NCBI GenBank assembly: GCA_016219235.1
Contig: JACRBO010000647.1
Coordinates: forward strand, 1 to 10,129
DNA from: Chloroflexota bacterium
GTDB taxonomy: Bacteria; Chloroflexota; Anaerolineae; Fen-1058
DNA: 10,129 bases
Reading direction: 5' to 3'
The translations under genes and the position numbers were made by a program. Under the pieces are notes generated by a model, which was given only the letters and a program-made list of their open reading frames with translations, searched no databases and was not told where the DNA came from. Below are positions 1 to 7,800 of this stretch, one piece after another. Position 1 is the stretch's first letter, and each line of letters starts with the position of its first letter.

Positions 1-2673
1 CGCCAGCGCGTCGAAGCGCAGCGCGAGGCGGCGTTGGCGGCGTTGCAGCGCAGCGAGGAACGCTTTCACATCACGCTGCAGAATGCGCCGATTACGGTGG
101 CCACGCTCGATCGCGATCTGCGTTACACGTGGGTTTATAACACGCGGCACGGCTTCAAGCCCGAGCAAGTGCTGGGCAAACGGCCCGATGAATTGATCCC
201 GCCCGACGAAGCCGCGGAATTGATGACCCTGTTGAACCGGGCGCTCCACACCGGTGCGACCGTGCAGGGCGAAGTTTCCGGGCATACGCGCGGTGTCCGC
301 TGGGTGTACGATGTGACGGCCGAGCCGTTGCGAGATACCGCGGGTCGCGTGATCGGCTTGACCATTGCCAACATCGACATCGCCGAACGCAAACAGCGGG
401 AAGCGCAGCTTCAGCAGCTCAATCGAACGCTGCGCGCGCACACGCACAGCGATCAAGCTTTGATGCGAGCTACGACGGAAGCGCAGTACCTGGCGGAAGT
501 CTGCCAGATCATCGTCGAGGATTGTGGACATACGATGGTCTGGATCGGCTTTGCCGACGATGATGAAGCCAGGACGGTTCGGCCGATGGCACACGCCGGT
601 TTTGAGATCGGCTATTTGGAGACACTGAACATTACATGGGCTGATACGGAACGCGGTCGCGGGCCTACCGGCACGGCCATTCGCACCGGCCAGCCCAGCG
701 CGTGTCGCAATATGCTGACCGACCCGAATTTCGCGCCCTGGCGTGAGGAAGCCTTGCGACGCGGCTATGCGTCTTCGATAGTATTTCCGCTCCTGGCCGA
801 TGGCCGGGCCTTTGGCGCTATCACAATCTACTCGAAAGAGGCCGATCCATTTTCGGAAGCGGAAGTGCAATTGCTAGCCGCCCTGGCGGATGATCTGGCC
901 TATGGCATCCAGACCATCCGGCTGCGCGTTGCCCATGCACGCGCCGAGGAAGCGCTGCGTAATGCCCATGCCGAGTTGGAGCAACGAGTACAAGATCGGA
1001 CTCGACAACTCGCTCAAGCAAACGAAGAGTTGAACAAGGAAATAGCCGAACGCGAACGGGCCGAGAATCAATTGCGGCTGCAAATGACGGCGGTGCGGGC
1101 GGCGGCCAACGGCATCGTCATCACCGATCGGCAGGGCAGCATCCAATGGTGCAATCCGGCCTTCACGCGCATGACGGGCTATGAATCAACCGAAGCGCTG
1201 GGGCAAAGTTTCCGCCTGCTCAACTCCGGCCAGCAAAGCGCCGAGTTCTATCGGGCGATGTGGGACGCGATTGTGTCCGGCAAGATCTGGCAAGGCGAGC
1301 TGGTCAATCGGCGCAAAGACGGGCGCGTGTACATCGAAGAGCAGACCATCGCGCCGGTGCACAATGAGCGCGGCGAGATCACGCACTTCATCGCCATCAA
1401 GCACGACATCACCGAACGCAAGCAGGCGGAGACGCGGCTGGAACGCTATACGCAGGATCTGCTGGCCATCAGCCAGGCCGAACGAGCACAGCGCCAACTG
1501 GCCGAAACGCTCAGCGCCGCCAACCAGGCGTTGACGCAAAGCTTGAACCTGGAAACCGTGTTAGAGACATTGCTTGACTACGTCGGCCAGATGGTGCCGT
1601 ATGACAGTGCCAATGTCATGCTGCTGGAGACCGAATCGCGGCTGGCGGTGCGCGTGGTACGCGGCTATGAACGGTGGGGCGACCCGGCCGTTGTTCATGC
1701 CGCCACCTTTAACGTGCAGACCAATCCGATATTTGAGCTGCTCCTGACGACGCGCCAGAGCTGCTTGATCGCAGACACGCGCACGCATCCCGGCTGGGAG
1801 ACACGCCCCGGCGTCGAGCATGTGCGCAGCTGGCTGGGCGTGCCGCTCATCGCGGGCGGTTACGTCATTGGCTTGTATTCACTGGACAAGATCGAGCCGG
1901 ACTACTTTACGCCCGAGCATCAGCGCCTGGCCGAGATGCTTGTCGGCCAGGCCGCCGTGGCGATTCAGAATGCGTGGTTGTTTGAGCAGGTCCGGGCCGG
2001 GCGCGAACGGCTGCAATCGCTGTCGCGGCGGCTGGTCGAGGCGCAAGAGGCCGAACGCCATTACGTGGCGCGCGAACTGCACGATGAAGCCGGGCAGGCA
2101 TTGACTTCGCTGTTGTTTGGCCTGCGCCAACTTGAAGCGCAGTGGGCCGATGCGGCGCTGGGTCCGCAGGTGACCGAGTTGAAGCAGATTACCAACAGCC
2201 TATTTGACAGTTTGCACCGGCTGGCGGCCGATTTGCGACCGGCCAGCCTGGACCATCTGGGTCTGGTGCCCGTGCTCCAGCAGTATGTGAAGGCGATGGG
2301 CGACCGCTACGGGCTGCTGGCGCAGTTCAAGGCGCTGGGCTTTAGCAGCGAGCGCTTGTCGGTCGAGATCGAAACGGCGCTGTATCGCATCGTGCAGGAA
2401 GCGTTGACCAACATCGGTCGGCACGCCCGCGCCACGCGCGCCGATGTGCTGCTGGAACGACGCGGCGACCGAGTGGTCGTCGTGGTGGAAGACAACGGGC
2501 TGGGCTTTGACGCCGAGATCAGCCGTTTTGCGCAAGACGGACATCTGGGCCTGGTGGGCATGCAAGAACGCGTCGAGATGCTGGGCGGCTCGCTGACGAT
2601 CGAGAGCGCGGCAGGCGCCGGCACGACCCTTGTGGTGGAGGTTCCAAATGACCATTCGCATTCTGATCGCTGA
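1..2673 (+). CDS. Multi-sensor histidine kinase, PAS-GAF-PAS-GAF-HisKA_3-HATPase (5' partial)
   Basis: This is a NarX/DegS-class sensor kinase that would autophosphorylate on His and pass phosphate to the regulator encoded directly after it. The frame is open from base 1; an in-frame TTG at 34 lies inside a PAS linker and is not a convincing start, so the true start lies upstream. Counting from that TTG: PAS about 7-120 (ending IDIAERK), GAF about 140-300, charged coiled coil 300-345, PAS about 348-465 (NPAFTRMTGY, KHDITERK), GAF about 487-650, HisKA_3 with phosphoacceptor His683 in ARELHDEAGQ, then HATPase with N box Asn793, G1 box DNGLGF at 820-825 and G2 box HLGLVGM at 837-843. The DxxxQ motif (Asp684, Gln688) is the pattern linked to phosphatase activity in HisKA_3 kinases such as NarX. 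No membrane segment is seen in the visible part. I cannot predict the ligands of the PAS and GAF domains. Confidence 0.95.
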   Translation, partial: RQRVEAQREAALAALQRSEERFHITLQNAPITVATLDRDLRYTWVYNTRHGFKPEQVLGKRPDELIPPDEAAELMTLLNRALHTGATVQGEVSGHTRGVRWVYDVTAEPLRDTAGRVIGLTIANIDIAERKQREAQLQQLNRTLRAHTHSDQALMRATTEAQYLAEVCQIIVEDCGHTMVWIGFADDDEARTVRPMAHAGFEIGYLETLNITWADTERGRGPTGTAIRTGQPSACRNMLTDPNFAPWREEALRRGYASSIVFPLLADGRAFGAITIYSKEADPFSEAEVQLLAALADDLAYGIQTIRLRVAHARAEEALRNAHAELEQRVQDRTRQLAQANEELNKEIAERERAENQLRLQMTAVRAAANGIVITDRQGSIQWCNPAFTRMTGYESTEALGQSFRLLNSGQQSAEFYRAMWDAIVSGKIWQGELVNRRKDGRVYIEEQTIAPVHNERGEITHFIAIKHDITERKQAETRLERYTQDLLAISQAERAQRQLAETLSAANQALTQSLNLETVLETLLDYVGQMVPYDSANVMLLETESRLAVRVVRGYERWGDPAVVHAATFNVQTNPIFELLLTTRQSCLIADTRTHPGWETRPGVEHVRSWLGVPLIAGGYVIGLYSLDKIEPDYFTPEHQRLAEMLVGQAAVAIQNAWLFEQVRAGRERLQSLSRRLVEAQEAERHYVARELHDEAGQALTSLLFGLRQLEAQWADAALGPQVTELKQITNSLFDSLHRLAADLRPASLDHLGLVPVLQQYVKAMGDRYGLLAQFKALGFSSERLSVEIETALYRIVQEALTNIGRHARATRADVLLERRGDRVVVVVEDNGLGFDAEISRFAQDGHLGLVGMQERVEMLGGSLTIESAAGAGTTLVVEVPNDHSHSDR
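2637..2641 (+). promoter_or_regulatory. Ribosome binding site GGAGG setting the regulator start at 2648
   Basis: GGAGG lies six bases upstream of the ATG at 2648, inside the 3' end of the kinase gene. This favours ATG 2648 over the in-frame TTG at 2630, which would add six residues unlike the family N-terminus. Confidence 0.8.
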
Positions 2674-3295
2674 CGATCACAGTTTAATCCGCACCGGCCT
2701 GCGCACGATCCTCAACGCGCAGCCCGGCTTTGAGATTGTCGGCGAAGCGGCCGACGGCCATGAGGCCCTGCGGCTGGCGCACGAGTTGCGGCCGGATGTG
2801 GTGTTGACCGACATCAGCATGCCCGGCCCGGTCGGCGGCGGCATCACGGTGGCCCGACGGCTGAAGGAACTGCAGCCGAAAATTCGTGTGCTCATTCTTA
2901 CCGTCCACGAGGATGAAAGCCTCTTGCGCGAGGCCGTGCGTGTCGGGGCGGCGGGTTACATTGTCAAGCGCGCGGCTGAGACTGAGTTGGTCAACGCCAT
3001 CGAGGCAGCCTGTCGCGGCGAGCTGTATGTTCATCCGGCGATGACGCGCGTGCTATTCAAGGAGTCGACGACCACGCTGGCTCCCAAACCGGTGCTGGAC
3101 GAAGCCTTGACGCAGCGCGAGGTCGATGTCTTGCGGCTGCTGGCCAGGGGCTATACCAATCGCCAGATCGCCGATGTGCTCAACCTGAGCATGCGCACCG
3201 TCGAGGGCCACCGCTCTAATTTGATGAGCAAGTTGAACATGCACAGCCGGGTAGAGCTGACCAGCTTCGCTGAAGAACACGGTCTGTTGGAATAG
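2648..3295 (+). CDS. NarL/LuxR-family response regulator, partner of the upstream kinase
   Basis: A 215-residue, standard-length regulator: receiver domain 1-120 and LuxR-type HTH about 152-210. The phosphoacceptor is Asp55 (TDISMPG), with acidic pair Asp9/Asp10, the switch residue Thr85 and Lys107. The HTH block reads LTQREVDVLRLLARGYTNRQ and continues through RTVEGHRSNLMSKL, the recognition region. The gene overlaps the kinase stop by 26 bases (2648-2673), indicating translational coupling and a dedicated pair. Odd feature: the loop after Asp55 (PGPVGGGITVA) is two residues longer than in the second regulator of this window. Its targets are unknown; repeated motifs in the intergenic region just downstream are candidate binding sites. 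The translation start is fixed by GGAGG six bases upstream. Confidence 0.96.
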   Translation: MTIRILIADDHSLIRTGLRTILNAQPGFEIVGEAADGHEALRLAHELRPDVVLTDISMPGPVGGGITVARRLKELQPKIRVLILTVHEDESLLREAVRVGAAGYIVKRAAETELVNAIEAACRGELYVHPAMTRVLFKESTTTLAPKPVLDEALTQREVDVLRLLARGYTNRQIADVLNLSMRTVEGHRSNLMSKLNMHSRVELTSFAEEHGLLE

Positions 3296-3345
3296 CCACC
3301 ACCCGATCGGCCCCGCTTCGCCCGTCGTTCCGCTCATCACCTGCC

Positions 3346-3366
3346 GCTGCGTAGTTTCTACGCAGC
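3346..3366 (+). terminator. 9-bp hairpin after the first regulator; terminator or operator palindrome
   Basis: GCTGCGTAG and CTACGCAGC form a perfect 9-bp stem around a TTT loop, 50 bases past the regulator stop. No T-run follows directly (the first, TTTT, is at 3386-3389), so it is not a classic intrinsic terminator. The same CGTAGTTTCTACG core recurs in degenerate form downstream, so it may instead be a protein-binding palindrome; both roles are possible. Confidence 0.5.
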
Positions 3367-3428
3367 TCGCGCAGACCCTCCGTAATTTTCCACGAATCCG
3401 CGCCGGTTAAAACATACCATTTTCTACG
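3355..3428 (+). repeat. Three TTTYYACG motifs at 32-34 base spacing, candidate operator array
   Basis: TTTCTACG at 3355-3362, TTTCCACG at 3387-3394 and TTTCTACG at 3421-3428 share the TTTYYACG core. The ACG trinucleotides sit at 3360, 3392 and 3426, so the spacings are 32 and 34 bases, near three helical turns. The first copy is the half of a perfect palindrome, the second is an imperfect palindrome (CGT and ACG arms), the third is a half site that touches the -35 box of the promoter at 3430. This layout resembles activator sites at roughly -41, -75 and -109. A NarL-type regulator is the obvious candidate, by inference only. Confidence 0.45.
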
Positions 3429-3429
3429 C

Positions 3430-3458
3430 TTCACACCCACGCCGCTGGCGAGTATAGT
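3430..3458 (+). promoter_or_regulatory. Sigma70-like promoter for the transposase-derived gene
   Basis: TTCACA (3430-3435) and TATAGT (3453-3458) are separated by exactly 17 bases; each differs from the consensus at one position. Predicted transcription start is near 3464-3466. The -10 box overlaps the GTG at 3457, which argues against that codon as a translation start. Confidence 0.6.
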
Positions 3459-3489
3459 GAGTGTGCGAGGTACATCAATCTCGGACCGC

Positions 3490-3494
3490 GGGAG
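3490..3494 (+). promoter_or_regulatory. Ribosome binding site GGGAG setting the GTG start at 3502
   Basis: GGGAG ends seven bases before GTG 3502. The alternative ATG at 3532 has no purine-rich sequence ahead of it, and the earlier GTG at 3457 lies within the promoter -10 box. Confidence 0.6.
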
Positions 3495-3501
3495 ACAGTG
3501 C

Positions 3502-4362
3502 GTGTCAAGTTTAGCGAGTCCGTTTCTGCCTATGCCAAAAGACACGGCCTACGTTGCCGGGACTCTCTACGGCAGCGATAACCGCTATCTGATCATCGGC
3601 GATCAGGCCGAGCGGCTGCTGGCCGGGATCGATCTGGCGCCGCTCGATCCGATCGGCCATCAATCGGCCTGGACGTTGGCGATGTGCGCGCTGGTGACGA
3701 TCTTGCAGTTCATCGAAAACCTGCCGGATCAGTGTGCAGCGGCAGCGACGCGCGTCCGGCCCGATTGGAAATTTGCCCTGCACCTGCCCGCGGCTTATCC
3801 GGGTTTTGATCACCGGCGGTTGTGTGAGTTTCGCCGTCAGGTGTGGCGTCAGCCGGCAGCCCGACTGACGCTGCAACATGTGCTCGATCGAGTGAGCGAC
3901 ATCCTGCCCGATCAACCGACCCTGGCCGTCGCCGAAGTCGTGCGTGCCGTGTGCGCAATCAGCCGGCTGGAACGACTGGTCGAAGCCATGCATCTGGTGC
4001 TGGAAGCAGTGGCGGTGTCAGCGCCGGACTGGCTGCGGACGATTGCCCGGCCGTATTGGTACGAGCGCTACAATCGGCTGCAACTGCTCCATCTCCTGCC
4101 GCGCACGAGCGAACAACAGATCGAACTCGCCCGCGCCATCAACGCGGATGCGGTCTATCTGCTGGACGCGCTCGCCGCCCGGCAGGCTCCGGCGGTGTTG
4201 ACTGAAGTGCAAAGCCTGTGGCTGGAGTGGGATCAACAATTCAGCCAGTCTGAGCAGCAGTTGGAATGGCACGGGCCAAAGTGTATGGCCTGTGATGAGG
4301 CTTGTAACGCGTCCGTCGAATGGTGCATCACCGGTCGGACGTGGCCCCATTTTGCAAGTTGA
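3502..4362 (+). CDS. Transposase-derived protein: N-terminal half of IS1182/IS5-type transposase, DDE core missing
   Basis: A 286-residue protein matching the N-terminal region of IS1182-type (DUF772/InsH-like) transposases, which are usually about 500 residues. Recognisable family blocks, recalled from memory, are VTILQFIENLPDQ at 65-77, RPDWKFALHLP at 86-96, PGFDHRRLCEFR at 100-111, ISRLERLVEAM at 153-163, APDWLR at 174-179, YWYERY at 185-190 and INADAVYLLDAL at 213-224. In active relatives a RQRTDSTHVLAAI block precedes the NRLE motif; here it reads about TLAVAEVVRAV, so the first catalytic Asp is replaced (Ala142). The homology stops near LEWH (254-257), just where the remaining catalytic domain should begin. 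A Cys-rich tail (four Cys between 261 and 275) ends at the TGA. There are no frameshifts. The protein probably cannot transpose DNA. It may be an exapted DNA-binding protein or a decaying remnant; its own promoter and ribosome binding site favour the former. Confidence 0.75.
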   Translation: MSSLASPFLPMPKDTAYVAGTLYGSDNRYLIIGDQAERLLAGIDLAPLDPIGHQSAWTLAMCALVTILQFIENLPDQCAAAATRVRPDWKFALHLPAAYPGFDHRRLCEFRRQVWRQPAARLTLQHVLDRVSDILPDQPTLAVAEVVRAVCAISRLERLVEAMHLVLEAVAVSAPDWLRTIARPYWYERYNRLQLLHLLPRTSEQQIELARAINADAVYLLDALAARQAPAVLTEVQSLWLEWDQQFSQSEQQLEWHGPKCMACDEACNASVEWCITGRTWPHFAS

Positions 4363-4444
4363 GCTGACATCCCGTCTGGTGGCCATGACCTTGCAGTCAA
4401 TTGGGAGGCTTACTTTTCCGGGGGGAAGACGGGATGTCAGCTCA
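4360..4444 (+). repeat. 85-base element with perfect 18-bp inverted ends
   Basis: TGAGCTGACATCCCGTCT at 4360-4377 is the exact reverse complement of 4427-4444, with 49 bases between. The left arm begins with the TGA stop codon of the preceding gene. No flanking direct repeat of the kind left by insertion is visible. The spacer can form small hairpins (TGAC 4386-4389 with GTCA 4396-4399). It may be a miniature inverted-repeat element, a protein-binding site or a transcript 3'-end structure. Confidence 0.85.
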
Positions 4445-4445
4445 G

Positions 4446-4496
4446 CCTGCGAGGCTGGGGGGCCTACGCAGGTCGCTTGCTGTGCGGGGGCGCAGC
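4446..4496 (+). repeat. Two short hairpins between the long inverted repeats
   Basis: The first hairpin pairs 4446-4455 (CCTGCGAGGC) with 4462-4472 through ten base pairs and one bulged A at 4466. The second pairs GCTGTGC (4479-4485) with GCGCAGC (4490-4496) around a GGGG loop, with one G-T wobble. They fill the space between the two long inverted repeats. Confidence 0.5.
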
Positions 4497-4505
4497 GGGC
4501 GGGAT

Positions 4506-4588
4506 GTTGGCAGAGTGACGCCAGATCTCGGTTTCGCAATCGCGATCCGAGGCGCTGATGAGCGGGGGTCTGGCGTCACTCAGCCAGC
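4506..4588 (+). repeat. 83-base inverted repeat with 20-bp arms (18 of 20 matched)
   Basis: The inner 13 bases, GAGTGACGCCAGA (4513-4525), pair perfectly with 4569-4581. Outward pairing continues to 4506 and 4588 with two mismatches. The 43-base interior folds by eye into two hairpins: CTCGG 4527-4531 with CCGAG 4547-4551 (inner TCGC/GCGA), and CGCT 4553-4556 with AGCG 4561-4564, giving a three-way junction. A perfect 10-base palindrome, GCCAGCTGGC, lies at 4583-4592. Confidence 0.75.
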
Positions 4589-4642
4589 TGGCAGGTTGCG
4601 CCTCGCTCATTCGCCAGCGGTGGCGGCGTGTTGAAGAGCGGA

Positions 4643-4671
4643 TTGCGACACACTGAAGTTAATGCTATAGT
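4643..4671 (+). promoter_or_regulatory. Sigma70-like promoter with extended -10 for the second kinase
   Basis: TTGCGA (4643-4648) and TATAGT (4666-4671) are separated by 17 bases, and TGC directly before the -10 makes it an extended -10 type. The predicted start near 4677-4679 leaves a leader of about 130 bases before the ATG at 4808. Confidence 0.65.
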
Positions 4672-4688
4672 TAGGCGGCCAGGGATCA

Positions 4689-4711
4689 AGCGCGCTCCCC
4701 TATAGCGCGCT
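4689..4711 (+). promoter_or_regulatory. Leader hairpin built of two AGCGCGCT palindromes
   Basis: AGCGCGCT occurs at 4689-4696 and 4704-4711 around a seven-base spacer. Each copy is itself a palindrome, so the pair works as direct repeat, inverted repeat and 8-bp RNA stem. Lying just after the predicted transcription start, it could be an operator or a leader hairpin. A second possible stem, GACCAAT 4727-4733 with ATTGGTC 4760-4766, follows. No known riboswitch is recognised. Confidence 0.45.
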
Positions 4712-4807
4712 GCCTCAATCACGCACGACCAATTTGCTGCAAAAATCAACGACTTATCGATTGGTCTACGGTCGCGTGTTAAACGCGTGCCCTAGACGGG
4801 GGAAGAT

Positions 4808-7800
4808 ATGACCGACCGATCGGAATCTGCTGCGTATCGACTGATACGCAGGCCGCGCAGCGGCGCGTTGTTGGCCGCCCTGCTGACTCTGGCGATCCTC
4901 TTGCCGCTGTGGATGCTGGCGGTGAACTGGTATCGGGCCGAGTTGCTGAACGGCGATCCCGGCCAGCGCTCACTACTGATTTTTGAGGTGGGCGGCCTGA
5001 TCGTGATGACGCTACTCGCCGGGCTGGCGTATCTCGCGGTCAACCGGCAGACCTCGCTTTCACAGGCTGTGCAGCAGCGCACGCAGGAAATCACGCGCAT
5101 CAATCAACGGCTGGAAGAGGACCTGGCGCGCCGCCAGCAGATGGAAGAGGAATTGCGCACCAGCGAGTCCAGAAGCCAGGCGCTGCTGAACGCCATCCCC
5201 GATATGATGTTCCGCCTCGATCGGGCCGGCACCTTTCTCGATTATCATGCCGACGCCAGCGATATGGCTCTGCCGCCGGAAGTCGTCATCGGCGGCAACC
5301 TGCGCCAGCTGCCCGCGCCCGACGGCGTGGTGGATTGCATGTTGCGGAAGATCGATGCCGCCCTGACCACCCGGCAAATCCAGACGCTGGAATATTCGTT
5401 ATTCACCGTGGGCGGTCCCAAGGACTTTGAGGCACGCATGGTGGCCGACGGGCCGCAGGAAGTGGTCGCCATCGTGCGCGATATTACCGAACGCAAACAG
5501 GCCGAGCAGTCACTGCACCGCTGGGCACACATCTTCGAGCACGCCGAGTGGGGTGTGGCAATCGGCAGCGCCGACGGCCGCACGCTGGAGATGATGAATC
5601 CGGCGTATGCCAGGATGCACGGCTACACGGTCGAAGAGCTGTCGAGTCGGCCCATCGCCAGCGTCTACGCGCCCGGCACCGAACACGAACTGCGCGCGCT
5701 CATCCAGCATACCAACGAGACCGGGCACGGCGTCATGGAGTCGAAGCATGTCCGCAAAGACGGCGCGATCTTTCCGGTGATGGTCGATCTCACTGCCGTC
5801 AAAGATGCGGCGGGCCAGGTGCTGTATCGCGTCGCCAACGTGCAGGACATCACCGAGCGTAAGCGCAGCGAAGCAGAGCTGCGCCGCTCACAACAGCAAC
5901 ACGAGCAGCTGGTCAACTCGATTGACGGTATCGTGTGGGAAGGCGACGCCCAGACCGGTCTGTTTACGTTTGTCAGCCCCGCCGCCGAACGCATCCTGGG
6001 TTATCCGCTCGAGCAGTGGCTGACCGATCGGAATTTCTGGGTCGATCGGCTGCATCCCGACGATCGCACCTGGGTGGTCGATTACTGCGCCGCCGAGACC
6101 GTCGCGCTGCGGCCACATGAATGTGAATATCGCATGCTGGCCGCTGATGGCCGCAACGTGTGGCTGCGCGAGACCGTAACCGTGATCGCGGAGAACAATC
6201 GCCCCAGATTGTTGCGCGGCATGCTGATCGACACCACCGCCCGCAAGCAGGTGGAAGAAGCCCTGCGCGAGCGCGAAGAGCAGTATCGCAGCATCTTTGA
6301 AGCCAGCCTCGACGGGTTGTTCATCAACAGCCTGGACGGCTACATCATCGACGTGAACCCGGCCGGGGCGCGCATGCACGGCTACACGATCGAAGAGTGT
6401 CGCGGCCTCCGATCGGAACAGCTGGTGCCGCCCGATCGGTTATCGGGCCTGGAAGAATTCATCGACAGGGCGCGCGCCGGTGAGCATTTCCAGGCGCGCG
6501 GTTTTGACCGACGCAAAGATGGTTCGACCTTCCCCGTCGAGATCGTCGGCACGCGGTTTACGCTGCGCGGCCAACCGCATGCGTTTGCAGCCGTGCGCGA
6601 CATCAGCGCCCAGGTGCAGGCCGAGGTTGCGCTGCGCGAGCGCGAAGAACAATATCGCAATGTATTCGAGTCCAGCCTGGACGGCCTGGCGATCAATGAC
6701 CTGGACGGCCGGCTGGTGGACTTCAACCCGGCGATGGCCCGCATGCACGGCTATACGCTGGATGAGTTCCGCCATGTGCAGCCGATGCAGTTCATTCATC
6801 CCGACTCGCTGCCGTTGTTTGCCACGTTCATGGAGGCGGTCAAGAACGGTGGAGAGTACCGCTGCCGGGCCATGGATGTACGCAAGGACGGTTCGACATT
6901 CCACATTGAAGTCATCGGCACGCCGTTCACCTTGCGCGGCCAGCCGCACGCCATTGCGATCGTGCGGGACATCAGCGCCCAGGTCGAAGCCGAAGAGGCG
7001 CTGCGCGAGCGCGAGGCGCAGTATCGCAGCATTTTCGAATCGGTCAGCGACGGGCTGCTCATCGACACGATCGCGGGCGAGATGATCGACTTCAATCCGG
7101 CGGTAGCCCGCATGCACGGTTACACGGTCGAGGAGTTCCGCCGCATCCCGACGATCCAGATCATTCATCCCGATTCGCTGCACCTGTTCCAGGAATTCGT
7201 GGAGACAGTCAAGGCCGGTCGCGAATATCGTTGTCGTGCCGTTGACGTGCGCAAGGACGGCTCGTTATTTCCAGTGGAAGTGGCCGGCACGCCGATCACG
7301 TTTCGGGGTCAGCGGCACATGCTGGCAGTCCTGCACGACATTACGACGCAGGTGCAGGCCGAGCAGCTGTTGGAGCAGCGTGTCACCGAGCGCACGCGTG
7401 AACTTTCCACATTGCTCGATGTCTCGCGCAATGTCGCGTCAACACTCGAACTTGAGCCGCTGCTGGGGTTGATTCTGGATGCCTTGAAGGTCTTTGTGGA
7501 CTACTCCAGCGCGCGCATCAATACCCTGGAGGGGCAGGTCTTGCGCGTGCGTGCAGCCCGGGGACGAAGTCGAGTCGATCGAGCGATCGGCACTGAGTTC
7601 CAGCTCAGCGGTCTTGTCGCCGAAGAGGTGTTGATCCACCGGCGGGTGCTAGTAATTCCAGATCTCACTTCACGCGACGATCCGTGGGCGGTGACTTTCC
7701 GCTCAGAAGGCTCCGCGAATATTGAGGCAATCCTGGCGCACATCCGATCGTGGATGGGCGTGCCACTCATCGCCCGGGGCCGCGTCATCGGCAACCTATC

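Noticed and set aside
3457..3501. GTG at 3457 as start of the transposase-derived gene
   Set aside because: It lies within the -10 box of the predicted promoter and has no ribosome binding site; GTG 3502 fits better and matches the family N-terminus.
4553..4580. CTGATGAG at 4555-4562, as in the hammerhead ribozyme core
   Set aside because: The required GAAA segment after stem II is missing, and the surrounding pairing does not fit hammerhead topology.
4360..4592. CRISPR-like repeat array
   Set aside because: The repeats are inverted, only two, and diverged; there are no regularly spaced direct repeats or cas genes.
4508..4594. TGGCAG on both sides of the second inverted repeat, as a possible target-site duplication
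   Set aside because: The copies overlap the outer, paired part of the arms, so they follow from the inverted-repeat sequence and do not mark clean insertion borders.
4434..4634. Small open frame of 66 codons starting MSAQPAR, with purine-rich sequence upstream
   Set aside because: It runs through all the inverted repeats, is Arg/Gly-rich as random GC-rich sequence would be, and resembles no family I know.
4421..4806. GGGGGAAGA shared by 4421-4429 and the ribosome binding site at 4798-4806
   Set aside because: A low-complexity purine 9-mer, easily explained by chance and by ribosome binding site composition.
6440..7183. 247-codon open frame on the minus strand across the PAS repeats
   Set aside because: It mirrors the triplicated PAS coding sequence and has no family features; it is a typical antisense open frame in GC-rich coding DNA.
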